A stretch of DNA of 64,000 nucleotides from Rhodobacter sp. TJ_12 (lineage in GTDB: Bacteria; Pseudomonadota; Alphaproteobacteria; Rhodobacterales; Rhodobacteraceae), in the NCBI RefSeq assembly GCF_020023995.1, contig NZ_NRRD01000001.1, positions 367,642-431,641 on the forward strand. The letters are read 5' to 3'. A model generated the notes under the pieces. That model was not told where the DNA came from. It saw only the letters and a program-made list of their open reading frames with translations, and made no database searches. Every line of letters starts with the position of its first letter. Within the stretch, counting starts at the first letter, position 1. A program made the translations under genes and the position numbers. Positions 16,748 to 26,552 of the stretch are shown here, in pieces.

Positions 16748-17614
16748 ATGCCCACGCCCAAGGTCAGCTTTGAATTTTTCCCGCCGCAAACGCTCGATGC
16801 GTCTTTCCGGCTGTGGGAGACGGTTCAGGTTCTCGCACCGCTGAAACCCGGCTTCACCTCCGTCACTTACGGGGCTGGCGGCACGACGCGTAAATTGACC
16901 CATGATGCGGTGGAAACGATCCACAAGCATTACGGGCTAAATGTTGCCGCCCATTTGACCTGTGTCGATGCGACGAAGGCTGAAACGAAAGAAATCATCG
17001 ATTCCTATGCCGATGTCGGCGTGACGGAAATTGTCGCGCTGCGCGGCGATCCGCCCAAAGGCGCGGACCGCTTCACGGCGCATCCCGAAGGATTTGCCTC
17101 TTCGGTCGAATTGATCGACTGGCTGGCCGAGGATGGCCGGTTCAAAATCCGTTGCGGTGCCTATCCGGAACCGCATCCCGAAGCGGCCGATCCGATGGCG
17201 GATGTGCGCTGGCTCAAGCGCAAGATCGATGCGGGCGCGACCTCGGCGATCACCCAGTTCTTCTTTGAGGCCGAGACCTTTTTCCGCTTCCGCGATGCTT
17301 GCGTGAAGGAAGGGATCACCGCGCCGATCATTCCGGGCATTTTGCCGATCCAGTCGTGGAAGGGCGCCAAGGCCTTTGCCAATCGCTGCGGCACCTCGAT
17401 CCCGGCTTGGGTGGAAGAGGCGTTCGAAGCTGCCACTCGCGATGGGCGCGAACAGCTTCTGGCCACCGCGATGTGCACCGAGTTGTGCGACAGCCTGATC
17501 GCGGGCGGCGTGGAAGATCTGCATTTCTACACCCTGAACCGCCCCGACATGACCCGCGAGGTCTGTCATGCGCTCGGGATTACCCCGGATGTGGTGCTTG
17601 AAAACGTCGCTTGA
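16748..17614 (+). CDS. metF: Methylenetetrahydrofolate reductase
   Basis: A 288-residue flavoenzyme that reduces 5,10-methylene-THF to 5-methyl-THF, the methyl donor for methionine synthesis. It opens with KVSFEFFPPQT, and contains VTYGAGGTTR, ALRGDPPKG and ITQFFFEAETFFRF, all family landmarks of the TIM-barrel FAD protein. GAAAGGA lies 7 bases ahead of the ATG at 16748. It is divergent from metR, which fits regulation by MetR and homocysteine. A strong terminator follows. Confidence 0.96.
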   Translation: MPTPKVSFEFFPPQTLDASFRLWETVQVLAPLKPGFTSVTYGAGGTTRKLTHDAVETIHKHYGLNVAAHLTCVDATKAETKEIIDSYADVGVTEIVALRGDPPKGADRFTAHPEGFASSVELIDWLAEDGRFKIRCGAYPEPHPEAADPMADVRWLKRKIDAGATSAITQFFFEAETFFRFRDACVKEGITAPIIPGILPIQSWKGAKAFANRCGTSIPAWVEEAFEAATRDGREQLLATAMCTELCDSLIAGGVEDLHFYTLNRPDMTREVCHALGITPDVVLENVA

Positions 17615-17640
17615 AAGCACCGAACGTAACGGAACTTTCA

Positions 17641-17664
17641 AAGGGGGCTTCGGCCCCCTTTTTT
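17641..17664 (+). terminator. Rho-independent terminator after metF
   Basis: AAGGGGGC-TTCG-GCCCCCTT, an 8-bp stem with a stable TTCG tetraloop, is followed directly by TTTT. Confidence 0.94.
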
Positions 17665-17706
17665 GTGGCTCCGCTCCGCGTCAGGCTGGCACCAAGGGAG
17701 GCCGCC

Positions 17707-18198
17707 ATGACGCATCAGACATTCGCCAAGACCGCCGCAGACTTTTTGCCCTTGTCCGAAGTGGGGCAGATGTCCGGGCTCGATTACATGCGCAAGATGA
17801 TGGCGGGGGAAGTGCCCACCACAACCTTCGCGCGTGGCTGCAATTACTGGATCAGCAAGGTTGAACCGGGTCTGGTCGAATTAACCGCCACGCCGCACCA
17901 CGAGCACACGAATTCCTTTGGGGGTGTGCACGGCGGTTGGTATGGGGTTTTGCTGGATACCTGCCTGACCTGCGCCGTGATCACCGGTTTGCAGCCCGGT
18001 CAGGTGCAAACGACATTGGAGTTCAAGGTGAACATGCTGCGCGCGATCCCCTTGGATACCGAGGTGGTTGCCGTTGGGCGGCTTGACCATATCGGGCGGT
18101 CTACCGGTGTGGCGCGGGGCGAAATTCGCGGCGCAAAGAATGGCAAGACTTATGCCCTTGGCACGGCCACCTGTCTGGTCATGGCAGCCCCCGGCTGA
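17707..18198 (+). CDS. PaaI-type hotdog-fold thioesterase
   Basis: A 163-residue protein of the hotdog fold. The helix-start motif NSFGGVHGGWYGVLLDTCLT matches the PaaI family HGG region that binds the thioester, and the late LDHIGRSTGVARGEI is the usual central strand pair. It would hydrolyse an acyl-CoA of unknown type in the cytosol. GGGAGG precedes the ATG. Its last 49 bases overlap the 3' end of the convergent DUF2235 gene. Confidence 0.87.
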   Translation: MTHQTFAKTAADFLPLSEVGQMSGLDYMRKMMAGEVPTTTFARGCNYWISKVEPGLVELTATPHHEHTNSFGGVHGGWYGVLLDTCLTCAVITGLQPGQVQTTLEFKVNMLRAIPLDTEVVAVGRLDHIGRSTGVARGEIRGAKNGKTYALGTATCLVMAAPG

Positions 18199-19268
18199 GC
18201 GGGTTTTCGCAGGGGCGCCGGGCGGATTTTCAGCCACCACGCGCGGCCCCCGATCAAAGCCGTTTCATGCAGCCGTTCCGAGGTGCAGCGGTGCACCACG
18301 CGCGGGCTGCGCAAAAGCGAGGTCTTGCCCCAACCTGTCCAGCTTCCGGTGGAGGGCGCGGTGGGATCGCAGGGAAAATCGGCACGCCAGTTGAAGGGAA
18401 GCTCCAGCCCAAGGCTTTCGGCCCGTCCCAGCATCCACACCAGCGGAATATTGGCCAAGGGGCGCGCTTGCTCTTGCCCGGACAATTGCCCGCCAATGTC
18501 GCCATGGCTGCCACGAAACCAGACCTGTTCGATCCGATGTGCGCCGGTTTGGGCCCGGTTCCATAAAAGCGGGCTCAACACCTGCCGCGTTTCATGCAGC
18601 GCGAGTGCTTGGAACCCGTGCCGGACCGAAGCGCCAAGATCGTGGTCGTGAAAATCGACCCGCGCCGCGCTTTGGGCGGTGCGGAAGGGAAAGCGCGGCC
18701 CCAATGCCGCGACAGTATCAAACACCCCCACCATTTCGATTGGGGTGCGGGCGTGGCACTGTTGGGTGCGAAAGTTGTCGGTCGCAGTGCCGCGTTCATA
18801 ATACCGCCACGCCTGCAATACGTTGCGCTCGGTCGCGGTGGCGGCGCGCAGCAGCCCAACCCGGTCGATCAATCCGGCCAGCGAGCGCACGGCAAAGGCC
18901 CCGCGCGAATAGCCCAGCAAAAAAATCCGATCACCGGGCCGATAGCGCATGGCCAGCCAGCCATAGGCCCGCATGATCTGCGTTTCCACCCCCCAGCCGA
19001 GCCAGATATCCTTGAGGTCGCGCCATTCGCGATATTGCAGCCCCTTGCCGTAATAGACCGAAGCACGCGGCAGGGTGCGGCGCAGGTAAAGAAATAGCAG
19101 CCCGATCGAGGTGCGTCGCGCCGGGTTGAGCGACCCCATCGTGCCATCAAGCAGCACCACATGGTCAACGGGTCCCCGCGCTGGGCGTCGGGGGCTGGCA
19201 GTCGGCGCGCACGCGGCAAAGTCTTCATGCCGCGTGCGTCCGACAAGGCGTTGGAACAGGGCAAACAT
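18150..19268 (-). CDS. DUF2235 family alpha/beta-hydrolase-like protein
   Basis: A 372-residue protein matching DUF2235. It has VVLLDGTMGS near residue 38, the nucleophile-elbow-like LLGYSRGAFAVRSLAGLIDR, VFDTVAALG, and the WFRGSHGDIGGQ segment with a conserved His-Gly. Some family members are phospholipase effectors of type VI secretion, but no T6SS gene is nearby. The final ~16 residues overlap the thioesterase gene on the opposite strand and may vary. Hydrolase activity is an inference from the fold. Confidence 0.82.
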   Translation of the reverse strand: MFALFQRLVGRTRHEDFAACAPTASPRRPARGPVDHVVLLDGTMGSLNPARRTSIGLLFLYLRRTLPRASVYYGKGLQYREWRDLKDIWLGWGVETQIMRAYGWLAMRYRPGDRIFLLGYSRGAFAVRSLAGLIDRVGLLRAATATERNVLQAWRYYERGTATDNFRTQQCHARTPIEMVGVFDTVAALGPRFPFRTAQSAARVDFHDHDLGASVRHGFQALALHETRQVLSPLLWNRAQTGAHRIEQVWFRGSHGDIGGQLSGQEQARPLANIPLVWMLGRAESLGLELPFNWRADFPCDPTAPSTGSWTGWGKTSLLRSPRVVHRCTSERLHETALIGGRAWWLKIRPAPLRKPAQPGAAMTRQVAVPRA

Positions 19269-19287
19269 CGCACAACTCGCAAAAGGA

Positions 19288-19325
19288 AACGGCCTCGCCT
19301 CTTTTCAGCTTAGGGCAAGGCCGTT
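19288..19325 (-). terminator. Terminator after the ornithine decarboxylase gene
   Basis: On the minus strand AACGGCCTTGCC pairs with GGCGAGGCCGTT (one mismatch) over a 14-base loop and is followed by TTCCTTTT. It separates the decarboxylase gene from the DUF2235 gene downstream on the same strand. Confidence 0.75.
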
Positions 19326-19384
19326 AACTCTCAATTACGAGCGCGACAAATTGGCGCAGCTTGTGCGAGATTGTTGCTTTTTCG

Positions 19385-20530
19385 TCAGCCGTGCAACGAG
19401 AGCGCGGTCACGATTTCCATCTGGCCAAAGCCGTTGAACCGGGTGTTGGTGGCCGAGGAATAGGCGCCCATGCCGTGGAACACGAGGAAATCCCCCTCTT
19501 CCAGCGTCACCGGCAGCGGCAATTCGCCGGGCAGACGGTCGACCGAGTCGCAGGTCGGGCCAAAAACGATCCGCTCCACCGTGTCGCCCGAACGGGCATA
19601 GCCCAGCGGCGAATAGACCTCGACCCGCTCGATATTGCCCACCAGCGGCAGCTCGGCCAGCCCGCCATAAACCCCGTCATTGAGGAACACATGCGTGTCG
19701 TCGCGCAGCGCCTTGATGCGGGTGATGTGGGTGAAGGCATCGCCCACCAGCCCGCGGCCCGGTTCGCACACCAGCGCCGGACGTGCATCACCAAAGGCTT
19801 CGCCCGCCACACGGTCGATCAGCGCGAAAATATCTTCCAGCTTCGGCGCCGGACCCGGGGTGCGGTGGTTCGGGAAGCCGCCACCCACGTTCAGACGACG
19901 CGCTTGCACGCCCGCCTTGTGGCAGATCTCGGCAGCGGTGCGGATATAGGCATCCCACGCCATCGGATCGGTGCATTGCGTGCCCGGATGGAAGGTGAGC
20001 GACGGAATGAAACCCGCTTCTGCGGCCCGCGCCAGCAGGTCCGCCGCCAATTCCGCCGTGGCACCGAATTTCGCGCCAAAGTTATAGGCCGCGCCCTGCA
20101 CCGGCAGTTTGAAGCGCACCGAGATTTCGCAGCCTTCGGTCGGCACCATCTCGATCAGCTTTTCCAACTCCGAGCGCGAATCGACCGACCAGGTTTTCAC
20201 CTCGGCACGGACCGCATGGGCGATCTCGTCCCGGCCCCGCACCGGGTTGTGGTAATGCAGTGCGGCCCCCGGCGCGATCCGGCGGATCATGTCGATCTCG
20301 GCGGGCGAGGCAACATCGAAGCCGCGAATGCCCGCTGCCACGAGGTTCTCGATCACCATCTCATCGGGGTTCGATTTCACCGCATAGGTGACCAACCCCG
20401 GAAAACCACGCAGGAACCGATGCGCGGTCGACTGCAAGATTTCCGGAGAGAAAACCAGCACCGGATGATCGGGCTGTTTCGTGCGGATGATTTCGGACGG
20501 GTTCGCCCAAATAGTCTTGGAAAGTCCCAT
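19385..20530 (-). CDS. Type III PLP-dependent ornithine/lysine decarboxylase
   Basis: A 381-residue enzyme of the alanine-racemase fold group that includes eukaryotic-type ornithine decarboxylase. The PLP Lys is in YAVKSNP (Lys52), the glycine loop in RRLNVGGGFP, the phosphate-contact CEPGRGLVG and the catalytic Cys in FGPTCDSVD. It would decarboxylate ornithine to putrescine (possibly lysine to cadaverine), the first step of polyamine synthesis. GAGGAG precedes the ATG. It is divergent from an Lrp-type gene, 231 bases away, that may regulate it. Confidence 0.92.
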   Translation of the reverse strand: MGLSKTIWANPSEIIRTKQPDHPVLVFSPEILQSTAHRFLRGFPGLVTYAVKSNPDEMVIENLVAAGIRGFDVASPAEIDMIRRIAPGAALHYHNPVRGRDEIAHAVRAEVKTWSVDSRSELEKLIEMVPTEGCEISVRFKLPVQGAAYNFGAKFGATAELAADLLARAAEAGFIPSLTFHPGTQCTDPMAWDAYIRTAAEICHKAGVQARRLNVGGGFPNHRTPGPAPKLEDIFALIDRVAGEAFGDARPALVCEPGRGLVGDAFTHITRIKALRDDTHVFLNDGVYGGLAELPLVGNIERVEVYSPLGYARSGDTVERIVFGPTCDSVDRLPGELPLPVTLEEGDFLVFHGMGAYSSATNTRFNGFGQMEIVTALSLHG

Positions 20531-20714
20531 CGGCTTCTCCTCGCCAATAGAACGCAGCCACCTCTTGCCCCGGCTATACGGGTGGGGAGACGCTTACGAC
20601 GCGTTTCGACCATACCCAGGCCAGGTGCGTATGAGCCGCCCTTTCACCTGTCTTCCTATGTTGCGCGATATGATGCACATTTTCACCGATCAAAATAGTA
20701 GAATTGCCGCGTAT

Positions 20715-20730
20715 CGTCGTTATAATGACG
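20715..20730. promoter_or_regulatory. Palindrome over a TATAAT box, candidate promoter/operator
   Basis: CGTCGTTATAATGACG is a 16-base near-perfect palindrome that contains a consensus TATAAT at 20721-20726, 35 bases before the Lrp-type gene start. A protein bound here could block that promoter, consistent with autoregulation. No good -35 box at the usual distance was found. Confidence 0.4.
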
Positions 20731-20761
20731 AAAAATCCGGTCAATATGCTGGTGTTGCAAA

Positions 20762-21193
20762 ATGGACGATCTCGACAAGGCGATTCTGGGGCTTCTGTCC
20801 GGCGATGCGCGGATTTCCGTGGCCACATTGGCGCGCAAGCTGCGGGTTGCACGCTCCACGATTCAGGCCCGGATTGAACGGCTGGAGGTCACCGGGGTGA
20901 TCGCGGGCTACACCGTCAAGCTGGGCGAGGCGGCCCGTGCGGGTCGGTTGCGCGCCACGGTTTTGCTGATGATCGAGCCGCGCGCCCAAGCCGCGATCCT
21001 TAGCCGTTTGCGCGCGATTCCCGAGGTGGAGCGGATTTCCACCACCTCGGGGCGGATCGATCTGTTGCTGCAGGTCGCTTCCAACTCTACCACGCAGCTT
21101 GACGGGGTGCTGGACCAGATCGGGGAAATGCAGGGGGTGAAGAACTCCGAAAGCCTGATCCATCTGAGCACAAAGCTCGACCGCGCAGTTTAG
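20762..21193 (+). CDS. Lrp/AsnC family transcriptional regulator
   Basis: A 143-residue regulator with an N-terminal helix-turn-helix (VATLARKLRVARSTIQARI) and a C-terminal RAM-like domain (EVERISTTSGRIDLLLQV). It is divergent from the ornithine decarboxylase-type gene, so control of polyamine or basic amino acid metabolism is the natural guess. The ribosome site is weak. It differs clearly from the other Lrp protein at 10.4 kb. Confidence 0.88.
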   Translation: MDDLDKAILGLLSGDARISVATLARKLRVARSTIQARIERLEVTGVIAGYTVKLGEAARAGRLRATVLLMIEPRAQAAILSRLRAIPEVERISTTSGRIDLLLQVASNSTTQLDGVLDQIGEMQGVKNSESLIHLSTKLDRAV

Positions 21194-21262
21194 GCGCAAA
21201 GCTGTCGCAAAGCCGTGGGGCGAATCGTGCTAGCCTGATCGTCTGTTTTGCAGGAGCGATAA

Positions 21263-22042
21263 ATGCCTTTTCACGGTCTGCCTTGCTGGTTTGAACTTTC
21301 GGTTGCCGATCTGGAGGCTGCGCAACGCTTTTATGGCCCGCTGATCGGTTGGGCGTGGTCCCGCGCCGAGATGGAGGGGCTCGATTACCGCCTCGCCTGC
21401 CGGGGCGCGGATATGGTCGCCGGGGGCTTTCCGCTTGATGCCTGCCCGCCCGGCACGCCGCCAAACTGGATGATCTATATTTCGGTCGAGGATTGCGACG
21501 CGACCGCACAGCTTTGCACCGCCTTGGGCGGCAAGGTCTGGAAAGAGCCAGCCGATATTCCCGGCACCGGACGCTTTGCGATTTTGGGCGATCCGCAAGG
21601 CGCGGTGATCGGGATCATGCAACTGGAGCCGATGGACCCGCCAAGCCCCGGTGGCGCATGGAACCAGCAGGCACCGGGCTATGGCACATGGCTAAGCCTG
21701 ACAACGCCCGACCCGCTTGCCGGGCTCGAATTCTACCGCAAGCTTTTTGGCTGGCGGCGTAACGGCCAATTTCCGACCGGGCGCGCGGGCACCTATTTCA
21801 CCTTTGCGCATGAGGGCAGCCGCATCGGCGGCGCGCTTGGGATGGCTGCGGTTCCTTGTGGAACTCCGCCGCATTGGCTGCCGTATTTCAGCGTGCCAAG
21901 CCTTCGTGCTGCCCTTGGCCAAGCCAGCACCACCGGCGGCACGGTTTTGCAAGGCCCCGTCGAAGTGCCGGGCGCTGCCTTCATCGCCACGCTGCAAGAT
22001 CCGCAAGGCGCGCATTTCGCGCTGGTCGCCCGCAATCGGTAA
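21263..22042 (+). CDS. Two-domain VOC (glyoxalase-like) family protein
   Basis: A 259-residue protein made of two vicinal-oxygen-chelate domains, residues ~5-122 and ~135-256. Both start with the same pattern (WFELSVADLEAAQRFYGPLI; WLSLTTPDPLAGLEFYRKLF) and end with GDPQGA or QDPQGAHFALV. Such pairs occur in hydroxylase/dioxygenase relatives with unknown roles. AGGAG precedes the ATG. Enzymatic function cannot be told from sequence. Confidence 0.87.
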   Translation: MPFHGLPCWFELSVADLEAAQRFYGPLIGWAWSRAEMEGLDYRLACRGADMVAGGFPLDACPPGTPPNWMIYISVEDCDATAQLCTALGGKVWKEPADIPGTGRFAILGDPQGAVIGIMQLEPMDPPSPGGAWNQQAPGYGTWLSLTTPDPLAGLEFYRKLFGWRRNGQFPTGRAGTYFTFAHEGSRIGGALGMAAVPCGTPPHWLPYFSVPSLRAALGQASTTGGTVLQGPVEVPGAAFIATLQDPQGAHFALVARNR

Positions 22043-22132
22043 AGCACCTAATCCTTGGGGCAAACCGTCTCGGAGGCTTTTCCTTAGAAGGTGCGCGCGC
22101 TAAAGAGCGTCAAGCCCTGAAAGGACAGACCG

Positions 22133-25009
22133 ATGACGATGGAAAAGACCTTTGACGCGCGCGCCGCCGAGCCGCGGCTTTATGCGAAATGGGAAGAGGC
22201 GGGCGCTTTCAAAGCGGGCGCCAATGCCTCGCGCCCGGAAACCTTCTGCATCATGATCCCGCCGCCGAACGTAACGGGGGCGCTTCATGTCGGTCACGCC
22301 TTCAACAACACGGTGCAAGACATCCTGATCCGCTGGCACCGGATGCGCGGTTTCGATACGCTGTGGCAGCCGGGCCAAGACCATGCGGGCATTGCCACCC
22401 AGTTGATGGTGGAAAAGGAACTGGCCAAAACCCAGCAGCCAAGCCGTGCCGAACTGGGCCGCGAGGCGTTCTTGGAAAAGGTCTGGGAATGGAAGGGGCA
22501 ATACGGCTCTACCATCATCAACCAGCTTAAGCGGCTGGGGTCGTCGTGTGACTGGTCGCGCAACGCTTTCACCATGTCGGGCGCCGAAAACGCCCCGGCG
22601 GGCGAGGAAGGCAACTTCCACGATGCGGTGATCAAGGTCTTTGTCGATATGTATAACAAGGGCCTGATCTACCGCGGCAAGCGGCTGGTGAACTGGGACC
22701 CCCATTTTGAAACCGCGATTTCCGATCTTGAGGTCGAGAATATCGAAGTTGCGGGCCATATGTGGCACTTCAAATACCCGCTCGCAAATGGCGCGACCTA
22801 TGAATATGTCGAAAAGGACGAAGACGGGAATGTGACCCTGCGCGAGACGCGGGACTATATTTCCATTGCCACGACGCGGCCTGAAACCATGCTGGGCGAT
22901 GGCGCGGTGGCGGTGCATCCGTCCGATGAACGCTATGCACCGATTGTCGGCATGCTGTGCGAAATTCCGGTCGGCCCGAAGGAACACCGCCGCCTGATCC
23001 CGATCATCACCGATGAATACCCCGATCCGACCTTTGGCTCGGGCGCGGTGAAAATCACCGGCGCGCATGATTTCAACGACTATCAGGTCGCCAAACGCGC
23101 GGGCCTGCCGATGTATCGGCTGATGGATACCAAGGGCGCGATGCGCGCCGATGGGGCAAGCTATGAAGATTGCGCCAAGCGCGCGATGGAAATCTCGAAA
23201 GGGGCGACGTTCACCGAGGCCGAGATTGATACGCTCAACCTGATCCCCGAGGAACTGCGCGGGCTGGATCGGTTCGAGGCGCGCAAGCGCGTGGTCGAAC
23301 AGATAAACGCCGAAGGTCTGGCGGTGATGACCAAAGCCACGGTCAAGGATGACGAAGGCAATGAGGTCGAGACGCTGGTTCCCTATGTCGAGAACAAGCC
23401 GATCATGCAGCCCTTCGGGGACCGCTCCAAGGTGGTGATCGAGCCGATGCTGACCGACCAATGGTATGTCGATGCCGAAAAGGTCGTGGGCCCGGCGCTG
23501 GATGCCGTGCGCAACGGCACCACCAAAATCATGCCCGAGGCGGGCGAGAAGACCTATTACCACTGGCTTGAGAACATCGAGCCCTGGTGCATCTCGCGGC
23601 AGCTTTGGTGGGGGCACCAAATCCCGGTGTGGTATGACGAAGAGGGCAACCACTATTGTGCGCCGTCTGAGGCCGAAGCGCAGGCGATGGCCCCCGGCAA
23701 GGTGCTGACCCGCGACCCCGACGTGCTCGACACTTGGTTCTCGTCGGGGCTCTGGCCGATCGGCACGCTCGGCTGGCCGGAAGACACGCCGGAAATGGCG
23801 AAATACTTCCCGACCGATGTGCTGGTCACGGGCTTTGACATCCTGTTCTTCTGGGTCGCGCGGATGATGATGATGCAGCTTGCGGTGACGGGGGAAATCC
23901 CGTTCCACACCGTTTACCTGCACCAGCTTGTCCGTGACGAGAAGGGCAAGAAAATGTCGAAAACGGCGGGCAATGTGATCGACCCGCTCGAAATTATTGA
24001 TGAATACGGCGCCGATGCGTTGCGCTTCACCAATGCCTCGATGGCCGCCATCGGGGGCGTGCTGAAATTGTCGAAAGACCGTATCGCGGGCTATCGCAAC
24101 TTTGGCACCAAGCTGTGGAACGCGACCCGCTTTGCGGAAATGAATGGCGTGTTTGAAGGCCCGGCGGTGGCCGGTGTGCCCCAGCCCAGCCATACGGTGA
24201 ACAAATGGATCATCGGCGAAACCGCGAAAGTGCGCGAAACCGTCGATGCCGCCTTTGAAAGCTATCGCTTCAACGATGCGGCAAACGCGCTTTACGGCTT
24301 TGTCTGGGGCAAGGTCTGCGACTGGTATGTGGAATTTGCCAAGCCGCTGTTTGACACAGACGAGGCCGAGGAAACCCGCGCCACCATGCGCTGGGTGCTC
24401 GATCAGTGCTATATCTTGCTGCACCCGATCATGCCCTTCATCACCGAAGAGCTGTGGGGCCTGACCGGCGAGCGGGCAAAAATGCTCGTCCACGCAGATT
24501 GGCCGAGCTATGGCGCGGAACTGGTCGATGAGGCCGCCGACCGGGAGATGAACTGGGTCATCGGCCTGATCGAAGAAATCCGGTCTTCGCGCGCACAACT
24601 GGGTGTGCCGGTGGCGATGAAACTGCCGATGACTTTGGCCGAGGCCGATATGGCCGCGCGCGAAGCACTGGAACGCAACGAGGCGCTGGTGCTGCGCCTT
24701 GCGCGGCTTGAAAGCATCACCGAGGGCGTGGTGGCGAAAGGCTCGATCTCGATCCCGGCACCGGGGGCTTTGTTTGGCCTGCCGCTCGAAGGCGTGATTG
24801 ATGTGGCGGCGGAAAAGGCGCGGCTGCAAAAATCGCTCGCCAATGTGGAAAAAGAGGCCGCGGGGCTGAAAGGCCGTTTTGCGAACCCGAAATTCTTGGC
24901 CAATGCGGCGGAAGAGGTGATCGAGGAAGCCCGCGCCAATCTGGCTGCGCGCGAGGAAGAGGCGGCCAAGATCAACGCCGCCATCGCCCGGCTGGATGAA
25001 CTTGGCTAA
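22133..25009 (+). CDS. valS: Valyl-tRNA synthetase
   Basis: A 958-residue class I aminoacyl-tRNA synthetase charging tRNA-Val in the cytosol. The HIGH motif appears as [13 protein letters not shown], the KMSKS motif as [10 protein letters not shown], and the editing domain carries [18 protein letters not shown]. The last ~70 residues are a Lys/Glu-rich coiled coil, the usual tRNA-binding tail of ValRS. Length is typical for alphaproteobacteria. Ribosome site AAAGGA lies ahead of the ATG; a second ATG two codons later is equally possible. Confidence 0.97.
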   Translation: MTMEKTFDARAAEPRLYAKWEEAGAFKAGANASRPETFCIMIPPPNVTGALHVGHAFNNTVQDILIRWHRMRGFDTLWQPGQDHAGIATQLMVEKELAKTQQPSRAELGREAFLEKVWEWKGQYGSTIINQLKRLGSSCDWSRNAFTMSGAENAPAGEEGNFHDAVIKVFVDMYNKGLIYRGKRLVNWDPHFETAISDLEVENIEVAGHMWHFKYPLANGATYEYVEKDEDGNVTLRETRDYISIATTRPETMLGDGAVAVHPSDERYAPIVGMLCEIPVGPKEHRRLIPIITDEYPDPTFGSGAVKITGAHDFNDYQVAKRAGLPMYRLMDTKGAMRADGASYEDCAKRAMEISKGATFTEAEIDTLNLIPEELRGLDRFEARKRVVEQINAEGLAVMTKATVKDDEGNEVETLVPYVENKPIMQPFGDRSKVVIEPMLTDQWYVDAEKVVGPALDAVRNGTTKIMPEAGEKTYYHWLENIEPWCISRQLWWGHQIPVWYDEEGNHYCAPSEAEAQAMAPGKVLTRDPDVLDTWFSSGLWPIGTLGWPEDTPEMAKYFPTDVLVTGFDILFFWVARMMMMQLAVTGEIPFHTVYLHQLVRDEKGKKMSKTAGNVIDPLEIIDEYGADALRFTNASMAAIGGVLKLSKDRIAGYRNFGTKLWNATRFAEMNGVFEGPAVAGVPQPSHTVNKWIIGETAKVRETVDAAFESYRFNDAANALYGFVWGKVCDWYVEFAKPLFDTDEAEETRATMRWVLDQCYILLHPIMPFITEELWGLTGERAKMLVHADWPSYGAELVDEAADREMNWVIGLIEEIRSSRAQLGVPVAMKLPMTLAEADMAAREALERNEALVLRLARLESITEGVVAKGSISIPAPGALFGLPLEGVIDVAAEKARLQKSLANVEKEAAGLKGRFANPKFLANAAEEVIEEARANLAAREEEAAKINAAIARLDELG

Positions 25010-25014
25010 AGGGG

Positions 25015-25036
25015 AGGGGGGCGCTGCCCCCCTTTT
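25015..25036 (+). terminator. Terminator after valS
   Basis: AGGGGGG and CCCCCCT pair over a 5-base loop and are followed by TTT, starting 6 bases after the valS stop. Confidence 0.85.
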
Positions 25037-25051
25037 GCCTGCGGCAATTCA

Positions 25052-25080
25052 CCCCCCGGGATATTGAGACAAAGTCGAAG
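25052..25080 (+). repeat. Dispersed intergenic repeat, copy 1
   Basis: A C run, then GGGATATT and GACAAAGTCGAAG, closely matches a second copy at 45710-45737 (GGATATT, then ACAAAGTCGAAG). Both copies follow a G/C hairpin and sit between two convergent genes. This looks like a short extragenic repeat of the kind common in Rhodobacteraceae genomes. Confidence 0.65.
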
Positions 25081-25125
25081 GGGCGCGTTTCCAGTTTGAG
25101 GGAGGCGCGCCCTTTTCATGGCGGT

Positions 25126-26550
25126 CTACACGCCGAACCATTCGGCCCAAAGGCCCGCTGCCCAGAACATCAGGCTCAGCGTGATCATCAATATGCCCAA
25201 TCCGAATTTATCTTTCAGCGCGAAGACGATCGGGTCGTAATCTTGTTTGCCAAACCAGCCAAGCGCCACCATGCGGATCAGCCACCAGCCCATCGGTAGC
25301 ATGGCGACCCACATCAGCCATGTATCGGGATAGAGCATCTGCCCTTGGTCTGAGATCGAATAGAGGAAAAAGATCAAGAGCGCGCCAAAGACGCCCAGCC
25401 CCGCCACATTCAGCAAATCGCCCCGGTCGGGCCGCCCATAGCCACGCCCGGGCAGGCGTTCGTCATTCTTGGCCAAGGTGAGTTCCGTCAGCCGCTTCAC
25501 ACAGCCCAAGGCGATGAAAACCGGGAAGATGAAGATCAGCATATAGACCGAGACATCCACTTGCCCTGCCGCCGCGCCCGCCACCACGCGGATCGTGTAA
25601 AGGCTGGCCAGCGTCGCAATGTCGACCCAGCGCATGCGCTTGAGCTTGAGCGAATAGGCAAGCGAGGTCAGCATATAAAGCGCTACGATGCCCAAGAAGG
25701 CCATGTTCAACACGGCGGCAATACCCTGCGCGCCAAGGGTAAGCCCGACACAGGCCAGCATCCCCACCTTGATCGGCACGGCCCCGCTGGCAAAGGGGCG
25801 GCGGCATTTGGTGGGGTGCAGCCGGTCGGCCTCTAGGTCGAGAAGATCGTTGACGATGTAGATCGACGAAGCCGCAAAGGAAAAGGCCAAAATCCCGAAG
25901 AGAATCGGCACCAAAATCGCCCATTCGAACTGATGCGCGGCAATCAGCGGGAGCAAAAGCAGCACGTTTTTGACCCATTGATGCGGGCGGATCGCTTTCC
26001 AAAGCGCCTTGGGGGCCCAGCCGCCGGGCAGCGTTTGCACGGGCACGGAAAGGCTTTGTGTCTCGGCCACCTTGCCCACGACGATGGCCGTGTCTGCATG
26101 GGACCAAACGGCCATATCGGCCGCCTCGTTGCCTGCATAGGCAAAGCCCTTTTCGCCAAAGGCATCGACCAGCGCGCCCGCCTTGGCCGCGCCTTTCAGG
26201 TTTACGCGGCCTTCGGTGGCAAAGACACGCTCCGACAGCCCGTGCTGCGCCGCCAAGGGGGCGACCAAGCTTTGGTGCGAGGCGGAGGCCAAGCAAACCT
26301 CGCGTCCCTCGGCCTGTGCGGCCTTCGCAATGTTTTGCACGGTGGGGTTGACGGGCATCAGATCGGTGCGCAGGGGCACGGCGGCGGCCAGCTCCGCCTT
26401 TAGCCGGGCCGGATTGGCAAGGTTCGTCGCGGCAATGCGCAACGTCGTCAAGGGCGCGCGCCCCAGCCCGGCCCAGAATCCTTCGTACAGAAGATCGGTG
26501 TTCAAGAAGGTCCCATCGACATCCAGCACCAGCGGTTTCTTGTCCGTCAT
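25126..26550 (-). CDS. HAD phosphatase-like / UbiA prenyltransferase fusion
   Basis: A 474-residue two-part protein. Residues ~1-190 are a HAD-like domain with LVLDVDGTF (Asp10, Asp12) and SASHQSLVAPL. Residues ~200-474 form a UbiA-type membrane prenyltransferase with RPHQWVKNVLLLLPL and the two-Asp motif region NDLLDLEADRLHPTK. The same pairing is known from proteins grouped with decaprenyl-phosphate phosphoribosyl transferases, so transfer of a sugar phosphate or aromatic group to a polyprenyl chain, then dephosphorylation, is plausible. AAGGGA precedes the ATG. It lies 2 bases after a lytic transglycosylase gene, suggesting envelope work. Confidence 0.87.
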   Translation of the reverse strand: MTDKKPLVLDVDGTFLNTDLLYEGFWAGLGRAPLTTLRIAATNLANPARLKAELAAAVPLRTDLMPVNPTVQNIAKAAQAEGREVCLASASHQSLVAPLAAQHGLSERVFATEGRVNLKGAAKAGALVDAFGEKGFAYAGNEAADMAVWSHADTAIVVGKVAETQSLSVPVQTLPGGWAPKALWKAIRPHQWVKNVLLLLPLIAAHQFEWAILVPILFGILAFSFAASSIYIVNDLLDLEADRLHPTKCRRPFASGAVPIKVGMLACVGLTLGAQGIAAVLNMAFLGIVALYMLTSLAYSLKLKRMRWVDIATLASLYTIRVVAGAAAGQVDVSVYMLIFIFPVFIALGCVKRLTELTLAKNDERLPGRGYGRPDRGDLLNVAGLGVFGALLIFFLYSISDQGQMLYPDTWLMWVAMLPMGWWLIRMVALGWFGKQDYDPIVFALKDKFGLGILMITLSLMFWAAGLWAEWFGV

Positions 26551-26552
26551 CT

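Noticed and set aside
22100..24829. 909-codon open reading on the minus strand
   Set aside because: It is fully antisense to valS and its product is rich in His, Arg and Pro, as expected from the complementary frame of GC-rich coding DNA.
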